From contig JBHJGV010000015.1 of the NCBI GenBank assembly GCA_050331455.1, positions 62,001 to 126,000 on the forward strand: a stretch of DNA of 64,000 nucleotides, read 5' to 3'. The DNA is from CAYUYV01 sp050331455. Lineage in GTDB: Bacteria; Pseudomonadota; Alphaproteobacteria; JAJFIK01. This document shows positions 41,065-51,000 of this stretch, piece by piece. Under the pieces are notes generated by a model. That model ran no database searches, had not been told where the DNA came from, and saw only the letters and a list, made by a program, of their open reading frames with translations. Numbering within the stretch: position 1 is the stretch's first letter; the number at the start of each line of letters is the position of its first letter. Made by a program: the position numbers and the translations under genes.

Positions 41065-43752
41065 ATGATAAAGGCGGTGGAAAACCTGGTATTCCGGTGG
41101 CGGCTCGGGATCCTCGCCCTTTTTGCCCTGATCACCGTGGCCGCAGCGGTCAGCGCCGCGGGCCTGCGCATCCATGCCGGGTTCGAAAAGCAGCTTCCCA
41201 CCCAGCATCCTTATGTGGAAACATTCCGGGACTACAAGGACACCCTGTTCGGCGCCAACCGGATCATCGTGGTTTTGAAGGCCAGGGACGGGGCGATCTG
41301 GACACGGCCCTTCATGGCTCGCCTGAAGGCCGTCACCGACGATCTGTTTTTCCTGCCCGGCGTGGACCGGCGCACGGTGACCTCCCTTTGGACGCCCAAC
41401 ACCCGCTATTTCGAGATTACCGAAGACGGTTTCCTGGCGGACGATGTCATACCCGGTACCGTCACGCCGGAGTCCATGACACGTGAGGACCTGGAGCGGA
41501 TCCAGAACAATGTCATTCAGGGCGGCCATGTCGGGCGGCTCGTCTCGACCGATTTCGACTCCGCCATGGTGGTGGCTGAACTGCAGGATATCGATCCCCG
41601 CACCCGGGAACCGCTCGATTATCTTGCCCTCGCGGACGCGCTGGAGACGCGGATCCGCGGCGTCCACGAAGACGACGACGTGTCCATCCATATTGTCGGC
41701 TTTGCAAAACTGATTGGAGACGTGGCCGACGGGGCGGGCAGTGTGCTGCTCTTTTTTGCCGTGGCGTTTCTCATCACCGCACTGCTCGTCTATGCCTATT
41801 CCCGTTCCCTGGTGCTGACCGCCCTGCCGCTCCTGTGCTCCCTCACGTCCATGATCTGGCAGTTCGGTGTGCTGAACGCCCTGGGCTACGGTCTCGACCC
41901 GCTCGCGATCCTGGTGCCGTTCCTCGTGTTTGCCATCGGCGTGTCCCACGGGGTGCAGCAGATCAATCTGATCGCGGCCGAGATCGAGGCGGGGGCCACC
42001 GCCGAGGCTGCGGCCCGCTCCGCCTTTCGAGGACTGCTGATCCCGGGAACCATGGCCCTTGTCACCGATCTGGTCGGGTTCGGTACGCTGCTGCTGATCC
42101 ATATTCCCATGATCCGCGAACTGGCGGTGACGGCGGCCATCGGTGTGGCGCTTAAAATCGTGACCAACCTGGTCATGTTGCCGCTGCTCGCCTCACTCTT
42201 CACCCTCGACCAGGGCTATGCCGACCGGATCGGCGCCGTTCGGGCCGTCAATCTGCGCATCATGGGCGCGCTGGGGCGGGTCGCCAGACCCGCGGTGGCG
42301 CCCTGGGTGCTTGCGGGCGCGGTCGTCCTGCTCGCGGTGGGGCTGACGCAGACCCATCACCGGCCCATCGGCGACCAGCATGCCGGAGCCCCGGAACTGC
42401 GCGTGGACGCCCGCTATAATCAGGACAGCCGGGTGGTGACGGCGGGCTATACGGGCGGGCTCAGCCTGCTGACGGTTGTGTTCGAAACGCCTTCGGAGGC
42501 CTGCATCAAACACGCCCATATGCGCCTCATCGAAGAGTTCGGCTGGGCCATGGAGAATGTGCCTGGCGTGACCTCCGTCGTCTCCGCCGCGACCATCGCC
42601 AAACGGACCAATGCGGGCTGGAACGAGGGCAATCCGAAATGGCGCACCCTGCCCCGTAACACCTATGCCCTGGTCCAGGCCACATCGGCCATTCCCACAT
42701 CCAGTGGTCTTCTGAACCCGGACTGCTCTGTGCTGCCCGTCCATGTGTTCCTTGAGGATACAAGGGCTGAAACCCTGTCCCGGGCTGTTGGTGCCGTGAA
42801 GGCCTGGCGAGAGGCCCATGGGCCGCGCCCCGTGATCAATGGCGGAACCGACCGGGGCGAGGGAACCTGGGCGTTATCCATGCAGGACGTTTCCCTCCTG
42901 ACCTTCACGGCACCGCCCCATCTCGACGACGAGGTGCGCCTCGCCGTGACGGTGACCGGGCACCCCGATCGTGAAGATTTTGATCCGGGGGATTTCGGCC
43001 AGGGGACTCTCGGCTCAAAGTCCGTGGCCTTCGAGGCGCCGGAACCAGGGCGGTCCGTAGCCCTCGACCTCCGATCGGCCCTGCCGGATCTGCCCTGGGC
43101 GGACGCCCGCGGCGTCATCCTCAGCGGCGTGCCTGAGGGCACGCGCATCCGGCTGGCCAGCGGGAATGCGGGTTTGATGGCCGCCATCAACGAAGAGATC
43201 CGCCGTGCAGAACTGCCCATGCTTTTGGCGGTTTATGCGGTCATTGTTCTGATGGTTTTGAGCACCTATCGGGACTGGCGCGCCACGCTCGCCTGTTGCG
43301 TGCCGCTGACCGTGGCCACTGTGCTGGGCTACTGGTTCATGGGCCTCATGGGCATCGGCCTCAAGGTCGCGACTCTGCCGGTCATGGTGCTCGCGGTTGG
43401 GCTGGGGGTCGATTACGCCTTTTACATCTACGACCGCATCCAGGCACATTTGATGCTGGGCCGGACGATTTCCCACGCCTGCCGGTCAGCCCTGAAGGAA
43501 ACCGGCATGGCGGTGGTCTTCGTTGCCCTCACCATGGCGGCGGGTGTGTTCACGTGGGTGTTCTCACCCCTGAAGTTCCAGGCGGATATGGGTTTTCTGC
43601 TGTTCTTGATGTTCATGACCAATATGATCATGGCCATCACCGTGTTGCCCGCCCTCGCCGTGACCCTCGACCGCCTCGTGCCGCGGGACACGCGCCCGTC
43701 GATCATTCAACGGGCCATACAGAGTCAACACCATGGGCAGCCGGCTGAATGA
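41065..43752 (+). CDS. RND-superfamily transporter (HAE3/MMPL type)
   Basis: An 895-residue membrane protein. Membrane helix 1 is near the N-terminus (LGILALFALITVAAAVSAAG), followed by a large periplasmic loop, then five helices from GSVLLFFAVAFLITALLVYA. A second long loop and five final helices from MLLAVYAVIVLMVLS complete the duplicated RND layout. The conserved GVSHGVQQINLI and GLGVDYAFYIYDRIQ segments match the HAE3 branch. These export hydrophobic or amphiphilic molecules, in some species hopanoids or lipids. No membrane fusion partner or outer membrane factor is adjacent. GGAAGGGG precedes the ATG at 41065. Confidence 0.85.
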   Translation: MIKAVENLVFRWRLGILALFALITVAAAVSAAGLRIHAGFEKQLPTQHPYVETFRDYKDTLFGANRIIVVLKARDGAIWTRPFMARLKAVTDDLFFLPGVDRRTVTSLWTPNTRYFEITEDGFLADDVIPGTVTPESMTREDLERIQNNVIQGGHVGRLVSTDFDSAMVVAELQDIDPRTREPLDYLALADALETRIRGVHEDDDVSIHIVGFAKLIGDVADGAGSVLLFFAVAFLITALLVYAYSRSLVLTALPLLCSLTSMIWQFGVLNALGYGLDPLAILVPFLVFAIGVSHGVQQINLIAAEIEAGATAEAAARSAFRGLLIPGTMALVTDLVGFGTLLLIHIPMIRELAVTAAIGVALKIVTNLVMLPLLASLFTLDQGYADRIGAVRAVNLRIMGALGRVARPAVAPWVLAGAVVLLAVGLTQTHHRPIGDQHAGAPELRVDARYNQDSRVVTAGYTGGLSLLTVVFETPSEACIKHAHMRLIEEFGWAMENVPGVTSVVSAATIAKRTNAGWNEGNPKWRTLPRNTYALVQATSAIPTSSGLLNPDCSVLPVHVFLEDTRAETLSRAVGAVKAWREAHGPRPVINGGTDRGEGTWALSMQDVSLLTFTAPPHLDDEVRLAVTVTGHPDREDFDPGDFGQGTLGSKSVAFEAPEPGRSVALDLRSALPDLPWADARGVILSGVPEGTRIRLASGNAGLMAAINEEIRRAELPMLLAVYAVIVLMVLSTYRDWRATLACCVPLTVATVLGYWFMGLMGIGLKVATLPVMVLAVGLGVDYAFYIYDRIQAHLMLGRTISHACRSALKETGMAVVFVALTMAAGVFTWVFSPLKFQADMGFLLFLMFMTNMIMAITVLPALAVTLDRLVPRDTRPSIIQRAIQSQHHGQPAE

Positions 43753-43796
43753 CACAGCCAATCATGTTGACCCTACGACGCACAGGCCTTTTCGGG

Positions 43797-44027
43797 CTAT
43801 GGGATGGTTCTTCTGAACGCCGTATGCCAGAGCAAGTCCCGAGCACATTGCGGCTGCCCTGCCATTGAGACCAAAATGACCTGTAAACCAGCCTTTCGGG
43901 CAGGCTTCACGGCGGGCACACAATCGGTATCATTCGTGATGAGGGCGATCCGATCTACGCTAGGATTATCCGCGTGGGTTGCCATATCTAACATTTCAAG
44001 ACTGTCGCTTGGCGCAACGCGGATCAT
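43797..44027 (-). pseudogene. Relic of a NYN-domain (LabA/DUF88-like) protein
   Basis: A 76-codon frame whose middle reads VDRIALITNDTDCVPAVK, then PARKAGLQVILVSM and ARDLLWHTAF. This matches the last third of NYN/PIN-like RNase domains, where (T/S)NDxD is part of the metal site and the ARKAG..V strand follows. The N-terminal part with the first catalytic Asp is missing; upstream codons quickly lose similarity and run into the GNAT gene leader. The local base composition is lower in GC than the neighbours. I read it as a 5'-deleted gene remnant, though a short expressed protein cannot be excluded. Confidence 0.55.
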
Positions 44028-44053
44028 GGGACCCCGTTTTCAAAGGATACGGC

Positions 44054-44638
44054 ATGGATTTTGAGCTGTCCCACCGCCAAGCACTGCCCTCGGATCTTGC
44101 AGTCCTTCGCAGTCTGATGGATCGATCGATCCGCGCCTTTATCGGCTCCGTGGTGGATACGCCCCTGCTCGCGGCCCATTTCGATATTATGGGTGTGGAC
44201 ACTCAATTGATCGAAGACGGAACCTATTTTGTCATCACCCTCGCATCCGATGCGGGCGGACATGAGAAGATTGCCGGCTGCGGAGGCTGGGGCCGGCGGG
44301 CGACCCTGTTTGGCGGGGATCACACGGCCGGGCGCAGCGCCCGTCTGCTCGATCCGTCTACAGAACCTGCGCGCGTGCGTGCCATGTACACCGATCCCGA
44401 TTTTGCCCGGAGGGGGATCGGACGGCGCATCCTCGACCTGTGCGAGGGTGCAGCGGCGGCAGAAGGGTTCACACGCCTTGAGCTGTTCGCGACCATGGCG
44501 GGCGAACCCCTTTATGCGGCCTACGGTTTTACGGTCGTGGAGCGCCTGCGCGTGCCCACATCGACCGGCGTGCCGGTGGCCGGCGCAACCATGGCCAAGA
44601 CCATCGAGCGCGCCGACCGGACCGAGCGCGATCAGTAA
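44054..44638 (+). CDS. GNAT-family N-acetyltransferase
   Basis: A 194-residue acetyltransferase. The acetyl-CoA motif is RAMYTDPDFARRGIGRRIL, followed by LYAAYGF. ATG at 44054 has AAAGGA upstream; the longer frame to 43979 crosses the NYN relic. The IAGCGGWGRRATLFGG segment is typical of a group annotated as RimI-like. The substrate is unknown. It is convergent with the TonB-dependent receptor and overlaps its end by 7 bases. Confidence 0.85.
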   Translation: MDFELSHRQALPSDLAVLRSLMDRSIRAFIGSVVDTPLLAAHFDIMGVDTQLIEDGTYFVITLASDAGGHEKIAGCGGWGRRATLFGGDHTAGRSARLLDPSTEPARVRAMYTDPDFARRGIGRRILDLCEGAAAAEGFTRLELFATMAGEPLYAAYGFTVVERLRVPTSTGVPVAGATMAKTIERADRTERDQ

Positions 44639-46548
44639 GTCAGACGAACCCCGACGAAGCCGGCCGCACCGGTGGCGTTGAAGCCCAGCACTTCCTCATA
44701 CTCGGCGTCGAAAATATTCTCTCCGCGAGCGAAGAGCTGCACATACTCCGTGACTTGGTAGGACGCGGCGAGGCGTACCAGCGTGTAGGCATCGAGCGTG
44801 CGCCGGGGCGTGAAGTCGGGATCGGCAAATCCAAAAAACAGGTCTTCCTGTTCCCCGTTATAGTCCACACCCAGATTGACCGTCAGGCGATTGGCCAGAG
44901 CGGAATAAAACAGGTTCGCGCTGGCAATATGCTCGGGACGACGCACCTCGATGAGGCCATCCGCTCCCGTCGCATCGAGATAGGTATATTGCGCGGTCAG
45001 GCTCAGACCCTCGTAAAGATCGGCGTTCAGCACGACCTCCACCCCCTGCCGCTCGCTCTCTCCGGGATTGTTGATCGGCGTGGAGATGAACGAGCCGTCG
45101 ACAAAGCTGAAGGACGTGCTGATCTCGTCTTCCAGATTGGCATTGAAATAGGTGATGTCGATCACGGCGCGGCCCCCGAAAAAGGCCTGCTCGATGCCGA
45201 TGTCCCAGCCCTGGGACCGCTCGGGCACCAGATCCGGATTGCCGATAAACGTGCCCGGGTCGAAGCCGAAGCGCTCGTTGAAGGTCGGGTCCGTGACGCC
45301 TTCGCCCCAGCTGGCATGGAAGCGGGTGCCCCAGGTCGGGATCAGCCAGGCGCCCGAAGCCCGGTAGGTGGTTGCATCCTGGAAGACGTCGTTGAAGTCC
45401 TGGCGAACAGCGAAGGACAGGAAGACCCGGTCATCATAGCCGAAATTATATTCGCCAACGATTGAGGTCTGCTGATCATCCTGGCTTTGATTGATATTTT
45501 CAAAGTCCACTTCTTCGCGCTCGAACGCCGCCGTCAGGCTGTGCTTCGTATTCTGGAAGGTGCCTTCCGCCGTGAAGCGCAGGCCAAGGTCGAGACGGTC
45601 GCCGCGGCTGAAGCTGGTTTCCGCCCCGTCGGTGAAATTCACCACTTCCGTGTCCGTATACGCCACATAGGCGCGGCCCGTGAGCCAATCGCCCAGAAGC
45701 GCGCCGGTGGCATCGATCTTGGCGATGAGATCCTCCGATTCGGCCGTGTTGCCCGCATCCTGGACCGTACCGAAATCGAATTCCTGGGCGTCGGTTTCCA
45801 CCTCACTGTCGGAATAGCGCACGACCCCTTCCACGGTCAGTCGGCTGGACGGCGTGAACAGGCCCTTCACACTCGCTGTAAGGTTATCGAAGCCGTCATC
45901 CTCCGTACCCGTCGGCGACGCGGAGATGCCATCGGTGTCGTAATATTGAACGGTGCCGCGCAGGCCGAACAGCTCCGTCCCGCCACTGAGCGCCGCAAAC
46001 CCCCGATAGGTGCCGAAGCTGCCGCCCTCCAGTTCCACTTCGCCGTTGAGGCCGGGCTCGGGGTTCTTGGTGATCACGGAGATGACGCCGCCGATGGCCT
46101 CCGAGCCGTACAGGGCCGATTGGGGCCCGCGGATCACTTCGATGCGCTCGATATCCGCGGAAACCAGATTGGCGAAATTGAACTCGCCGAACACGGGATT
46201 TGCCGCTTCGACCCCGTCGATGATCACCAGGGTCTGATTGCCTTCCGCGCCGCGGATCCGGACCTGTGTCAGGTTGCCTTGCGGGCCGGTGCGGTTCACG
46301 GCAAGGCCGGGAATGGTGCGCAGAATATCCGACACGATGATGTTCTGGGTCGCGTCGATGAAGGTCTCGTCCAGGATCGAGATCGCGCTCCCGAGCTCTT
46401 TGGCGGGCCGGGGCGTCAGGCTGCCCGTAATGGTGATGACTTCTTCTTCACCCGGCTCATTCGGCACAACCTCCATCTGCGCCGCGACCTCTGCGGCAGC
46501 AAGGCCGGACAGCGCAACACCCAGCAGATGCACTTTCACCCAATTCAT
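44632..46548 (-). CDS. TonB-dependent outer membrane receptor, BtuB-like
   Basis: A 638-residue protein. Signal peptide to about VAAQ (24), a possible TonB box EEVITITGS at about 35-43, and a plug domain with ILRTIPGLAVNRTG, VRIRGAEGNQTLVIIDG and IEVIRGPQSALYGSEAIGGVI. The rest is a 22-strand barrel ending in aromatic Tyr (GVRLTY). Similarity is closest to the BtuB/vitamin B12 group. No cobalamin riboswitch is visible in the 109-base leader, so the ligand is uncertain. GAGGATC lies upstream of the ATG at 46548; a second ATG two codons earlier is possible. Confidence 0.9.
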   Translation of the reverse strand: MNWVKVHLLGVALSGLAAAEVAAQMEVVPNEPGEEEVITITGSLTPRPAKELGSAISILDETFIDATQNIIVSDILRTIPGLAVNRTGPQGNLTQVRIRGAEGNQTLVIIDGVEAANPVFGEFNFANLVSADIERIEVIRGPQSALYGSEAIGGVISVITKNPEPGLNGEVELEGGSFGTYRGFAALSGGTELFGLRGTVQYYDTDGISASPTGTEDDGFDNLTASVKGLFTPSSRLTVEGVVRYSDSEVETDAQEFDFGTVQDAGNTAESEDLIAKIDATGALLGDWLTGRAYVAYTDTEVVNFTDGAETSFSRGDRLDLGLRFTAEGTFQNTKHSLTAAFEREEVDFENINQSQDDQQTSIVGEYNFGYDDRVFLSFAVRQDFNDVFQDATTYRASGAWLIPTWGTRFHASWGEGVTDPTFNERFGFDPGTFIGNPDLVPERSQGWDIGIEQAFFGGRAVIDITYFNANLEDEISTSFSFVDGSFISTPINNPGESERQGVEVVLNADLYEGLSLTAQYTYLDATGADGLIEVRRPEHIASANLFYSALANRLTVNLGVDYNGEQEDLFFGFADPDFTPRRTLDAYTLVRLAASYQVTEYVQLFARGENIFDAEYEEVLGFNATGAAGFVGVRLTY

Positions 46549-46657
46549 CACCATGATCCTCGCTTCTAACAGTCCTGAAACGGCACACTTGAAGGTTTCT
46601 AGGATGCTTAAGCTTCAGATCCATGACAGTCCATGGCACGTGTCCGGGGCGATAGAG

Positions 46658-47326
46658 TCAGAGACTGAGACTGGCGGCAATGGCGTTCAGGGTTTCGGTC
46701 CGCGTGGCCAACTTGTTGGCGACATAGGCATCCGTAGGCATGGCCGCCATTTGGGTCGCATGGGCAATCGCTTCCGACAGGACATCCGCTTCCGGAACAA
46801 CGCGATCGAGGAAGCCGGCTTCGGCTGCGCCATGGGGGTCATATATCCGGGCCTGGACAGCCGACGCCGTCACATGGCTCGCGGCAAGACGCGCTTTGGC
46901 CATTTCCGTGCCGAACACCGGCAGCGCCATGCCGATCGCGGTCTCATTGAGCCCGAATTTGTAGGGCCCTTGCGCTCCGATCCGCGTATCGCAGGCCAGG
47001 AGCATGAGTGCACCGAGCGCAATACCATGCCCGGTTACCGCGGCCACGAGCGGCAAGGGATATCCGTAGAGCCGGTGGATCAGGCGCCCACCCCGGTTCA
47101 CCAGCGGCCCGATGGCCGACGGATCGCCGCCCTGCATGGCCCGCAGATCGAAGCCGGCGCAGAACTTGCCCGGCCGGCCTGCCAGCACCACGGCTTTCGC
47201 GGTGCCGGCCGCGTCATCAAGGGCCGGCTCCAAAACATCCAGCATGGCCATGGACACGGCATTGGCCTTGCCGTCATCCATGGTCACCAAGGCCACATCC
47301 CCGTGCATTTCCGTCGCGACGCTCAT
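46658..47326 (-). CDS. Crotonase/enoyl-CoA hydratase-family protein
   Basis: A 222-residue short crotonase. The oxyanion segment is KFCAGFDLRAM, and GHGIALGALMLLACDTRIG and YKFGLNETAIGMALP are intact. The second catalytic Glu is in LNETAIG. The first Glu of classical hydratases is replaced by Ala in the GALMLLACD segment, so the reaction may differ (isomerase or hydrolase). ATG at 47326 has AAGGGGAAGCC. It lies between the receptor gene and the YjbR-like gene on the same strand. Confidence 0.85.
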   Translation of the reverse strand: MSVATEMHGDVALVTMDDGKANAVSMAMLDVLEPALDDAAGTAKAVVLAGRPGKFCAGFDLRAMQGGDPSAIGPLVNRGGRLIHRLYGYPLPLVAAVTGHGIALGALMLLACDTRIGAQGPYKFGLNETAIGMALPVFGTEMAKARLAASHVTASAVQARIYDPHGAAEAGFLDRVVPEADVLSEAIAHATQMAAMPTDAYVANKLATRTETLNAIAASLSL

Positions 47327-47409
47327 GGCTTCCCCTTTTTCAGGCCCTTTTCTGGCCTTTCGTGTGATTGATCCCATCACCGGGGTCGCGCAGACGCAAG
47401 GGCAGAGGG

Positions 47410-48006
47410 TCATTCACCCCTTTTGGAGAAATCCAGGCCCCGGGCGGACAGGGCGGCACTCAGCGTTTTGAGGGTCGCCGGGCCGATGCCGGGCAGGGCC
47501 GCCACGGCGGCACGGCTATGGCGGCTGAGGGCGGCTACACTGTCGATGCCCCCATCGCGGAGGGCCTGCCGGGCGGCGGTGGTGAGGCCGGTCGGCAGGT
47601 CCGAGGTTCCGGGCGCCTCGGCCGGCACGGCGGTGCCCTGGTCCCCATCGAAATCCTTCAACAGGCGTTTCGGCGCCTGGGCGCGCCAGACCCGGAGCAA
47701 ATTGGCCCGGGCCCATTCGAGATCCAGACGCTCGGGCCGCACAAGGACGAGCCCATGGTTCTTGTAGTGGTTTGTGTAAAAGAACGTGCCCGGATCGGCC
47801 TCGACGAGCATCTCCCGTTCCTCGAATGGCACCTTGAAGACCGGCGCATCCTCATGGGGGCTCCACCAGACCCACAGCTTTTTATGGGCCTTGAGACAGG
47901 GCTGACCCCAGGACGTGGTTTCCTCCACACCCGGAAGATCGAGGCCGAGGGCGAGCGCCTTGAGGCTCTCCCAGGTCGGACGCCCGCTCTTGGTGTGGCC
48001 GCTCAT
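47410..48006 (-). CDS. MmcQ/YjbR-like DNA-binding protein with C-terminal helix-hairpin-helix
   Basis: A 198-residue protein with a YjbR fold in the first 120 residues (LPGVEETTSWGQPCLKAHKKLWVWW and FFYTNHYKNHGLVLVRPERLD). A Pro/Ala linker and a helix-hairpin-helix segment follow at about 140-190 (RQALRDGGIDSVAALSR, ALPGIGPATLKTL). The last part resembles HhH DNA-binding units. The ATG overlaps the glutamate dehydrogenase stop as ATGA, so it is translated from the same message. The function is unknown. Confidence 0.85.
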   Translation of the reverse strand: MSGHTKSGRPTWESLKALALGLDLPGVEETTSWGQPCLKAHKKLWVWWSPHEDAPVFKVPFEEREMLVEADPGTFFYTNHYKNHGLVLVRPERLDLEWARANLLRVWRAQAPKRLLKDFDGDQGTAVPAEAPGTSDLPTGLTTAARQALRDGGIDSVAALSRHSRAAVAALPGIGPATLKTLSAALSARGLDFSKRGE

Positions 48007-51000
48007 CCAAGTCCCGCCATGAGATCGCGGATCTGGCTGCCCGCCAGAGCCAGTTTGGCGCCGGTGAGCGGCCCCGACGCGGTCATGTCTGCGATCAGCG
48101 TGTTCACCCGAACGATGGTCTCGTCGTTTTGGGCCAACCAGTTCTCGGCCACCGTCTGCCCGTCCGGATGGTCAAGGCCGCTGTCGATGGCCGCGCCGAT
48201 CGCGGCATTGACGAGGAAGCGCTGCTGGCGGAACAGATCGTCCACGGCCCGTTTGATGGCGAGCCGGTCCCAGTGCTCCTCCGATGTCAGATTTTTCGCC
48301 GCAAAGCGCAGACGGTCGAGATTGAGCGCGGCCCCGACGGCGAAATAGGCCGCACCCGTTGCTTCCGGCGTCCAATTCCAGTTGCGTGCCACATCGATGA
48401 TGTCCGTGGCCGACGACAAGGGCTCCAGCAGGGCCAGCGGCCGCGCGATGGTTTCCTCCAACCCGTCCCTGCGACCCTGGTCCAGATGGCTTTCGAGCTG
48501 CTGCGCCTCGAAGGGGGACAGCATGTCCTCAAGCCCCGCAGCAAGACGCAGGACAGGGCCGCGATAGGCTTCCACCACGGGGCCGATGTCAAGGCCCATG
48601 GGCCGGTAGCGCAGGAACCAGGGCACCTGACGACGCATGAAATCGATGATCAGACGGTGGCTGCGCACCTGAACATCCGTGGGCACCTCCAGGTCGAGAC
48701 CGTTGATCCGGTCCTGGAGCGAGGGTAGACCGAAGATCTCACGGCTGATCACATAACCGCGGGCAATTTCCGGGCCGGCAATGCCCATGCTCTCCTCGAT
48801 CCGGTGGATCATGGTGATGCCCGCCTTGTTCACCAAATCGTTGGCGAGCACGGTCGCAATGATCTCCCGGCGCAGCCGATGGCCCGCCAGGGCGCCCCGG
48901 TAGCGCTCGCCCAGCACGGCGGGGAAATAACGGATGAGATCCTGTTCAAGCCACGGATCGTCGGGCACATCGCTGGCCAGCAGCGTGTCGAACAGCTTGG
49001 TCTTGGTGTAGGCCATCAGGATTGCGATTTCCGGCCGGGTCAGGCCCTCGCCGTACTCTTTCAGCTCCTCCAGGCTTTCCTCGTCGGGCAGAAACTCAAC
49101 CGTGCGGACGAGGCCCGCATGGCGCTCCAGCCAGCGCATGAGGCGGGAATGGGCATCGAAATCCTCCGCACCCGCCTTTTGCGCCACGGACAGGGCCAGG
49201 GTCTGATCGTAATTGTTTCGCAGCACAAGGGCCGCCACGTCATCGGTCATGTCCTCGAGCAGCACGTCGCGCCGCTCCGGGCTCAGCGCACCGGACGCCA
49301 CCACCGAAGCCAGCGCCACTTTGATATTCACTTCGTGATCGGAGCAGTCCACACCGCCCGCATTGTCGACCGAGTCCGTATTGATGCGCCCGCCGCCGCG
49401 CGCATAGGCGATCCGCCCGAGCTGGGTGACGCCGAGATTAGCACCTTCGCCCACCACCCGGGCGCGCAGCTGGTCCGCATTCAAACGAAGGGCGTCATTG
49501 GCCCGGTCTGCCACATCGAAATTGCTTTCCCCGGAGGATTTGACATAGGTCCCGATGCCGCCGAACCACAGCAGGTCCACCGGCGCCATCAGAATAGCCC
49601 GGATCAAGTCCGTCGGCGTCATGGCGGTCTTGGTGATGCCAAGGGCCGCCTGAACCTCCAGCGACAGGGGGATCGATTTACGCTGCCGGCTGAACACGCC
49701 GCCGCCATGGGAGATCGCATCGCGGTCATAGTCCTGCCAGCTCGCCCGCGGCAGGGCGAACATGCGCTGGCGCTCCGCATAGGACCGGGCGGGATCGGGA
49801 TTGGGATCGAGGAAGATGTCCCGATGGTCGAAGGCGGCCACAAGGCGGGTCTTGGTGGAGAGCAGCATGCCATTGCCGAACACGTCGCCGGACATATCGC
49901 CGATACCGACAACGGTAAATGGCGTCGTCTGAATATCGGTGCCCAGCTCCCGGAAATGGCGTTTCACCGCTTCCCAGGCCCCCTTGGCGGTAATGCCCAT
50001 CTTCTTGTGATCATAGCCGGCCCGGCCGCCGGACGCGAAGGCATCGCCCAGCCAGTGTCCATAGTCGGCCGCGACGGCATTGGCAATGTCGGAAAAGGCT
50101 GCCGTACCCTTGTCGGCGGCGACCACGAGATAGGGGTCCGGCCCGTCATAGGCCACGACATCATGGGCCGGGATCACGCCGCCTTCGTCCAGATTGTCCG
50201 TGAGATCGAGCAGCCCGGAAATGAACAGGCGATAGCTCGCCACCGCCTCGTCGATGATGGCGTCCCGGGTTGCATGGCCCGTGGGCAGACGTTTCGGCAC
50301 GAAGCCGCCTTTGGCGCCCACGGGCACGATGACGGCGTTCTTAACCTGCTGGGCCTTGACGAGACCGAGAATCTCCGCCCGGAAATCTTCCGGACGGTCC
50401 GACCAGCGGATGCCGCCCCGGGCGACAAGACCGCCGCGCAGATGCACACCTTCGAAACGGGGGGAATAAACGAAGATCTCAAAACGCGGCCGCGGCTCGG
50501 GCAGGTCGAAGATCTCCCGGCTCGCGAATTTGATGGAGAGATACGGTTTCGCCTCGCCCTTGATCCGCTGATAAAAATTCGTGCGCAAAGCGGATTGAAT
50601 GAGGTTCAAAAACTGCCGGATGATCCGGTCCGTATCCAGGGACGCGACCTTTTCCAGGGCTTCTTCGATCCCCGCCTCGATTTCAATCTGGCGTCCTTCT
50701 CGCGCCTCCCGATTGCGCGCCATGGCGGGGTCGAACTTGCAGCGGAACAGGTCCACCAGCATTCGGGCGATATGACCCTGATTGCTCAGGGCCGTGACGA
50801 TATAGCTCTCACTGAAAGTGGACCCGGCCTGCTTGCGATACCGGGCCAGAGCCCGCAGCACCATGACATCCTGCCAGGGCATGGCCTGCTCGACGACCAA
50901 CCGGTTGAACCCGTCATTCTCGGCGCGCTCAAAACAGACTGCCCGGAAGGCCTCGGCGAACACCGCCTCGATGGCGTCAAGGTCGATGGGCCATTGCGCG

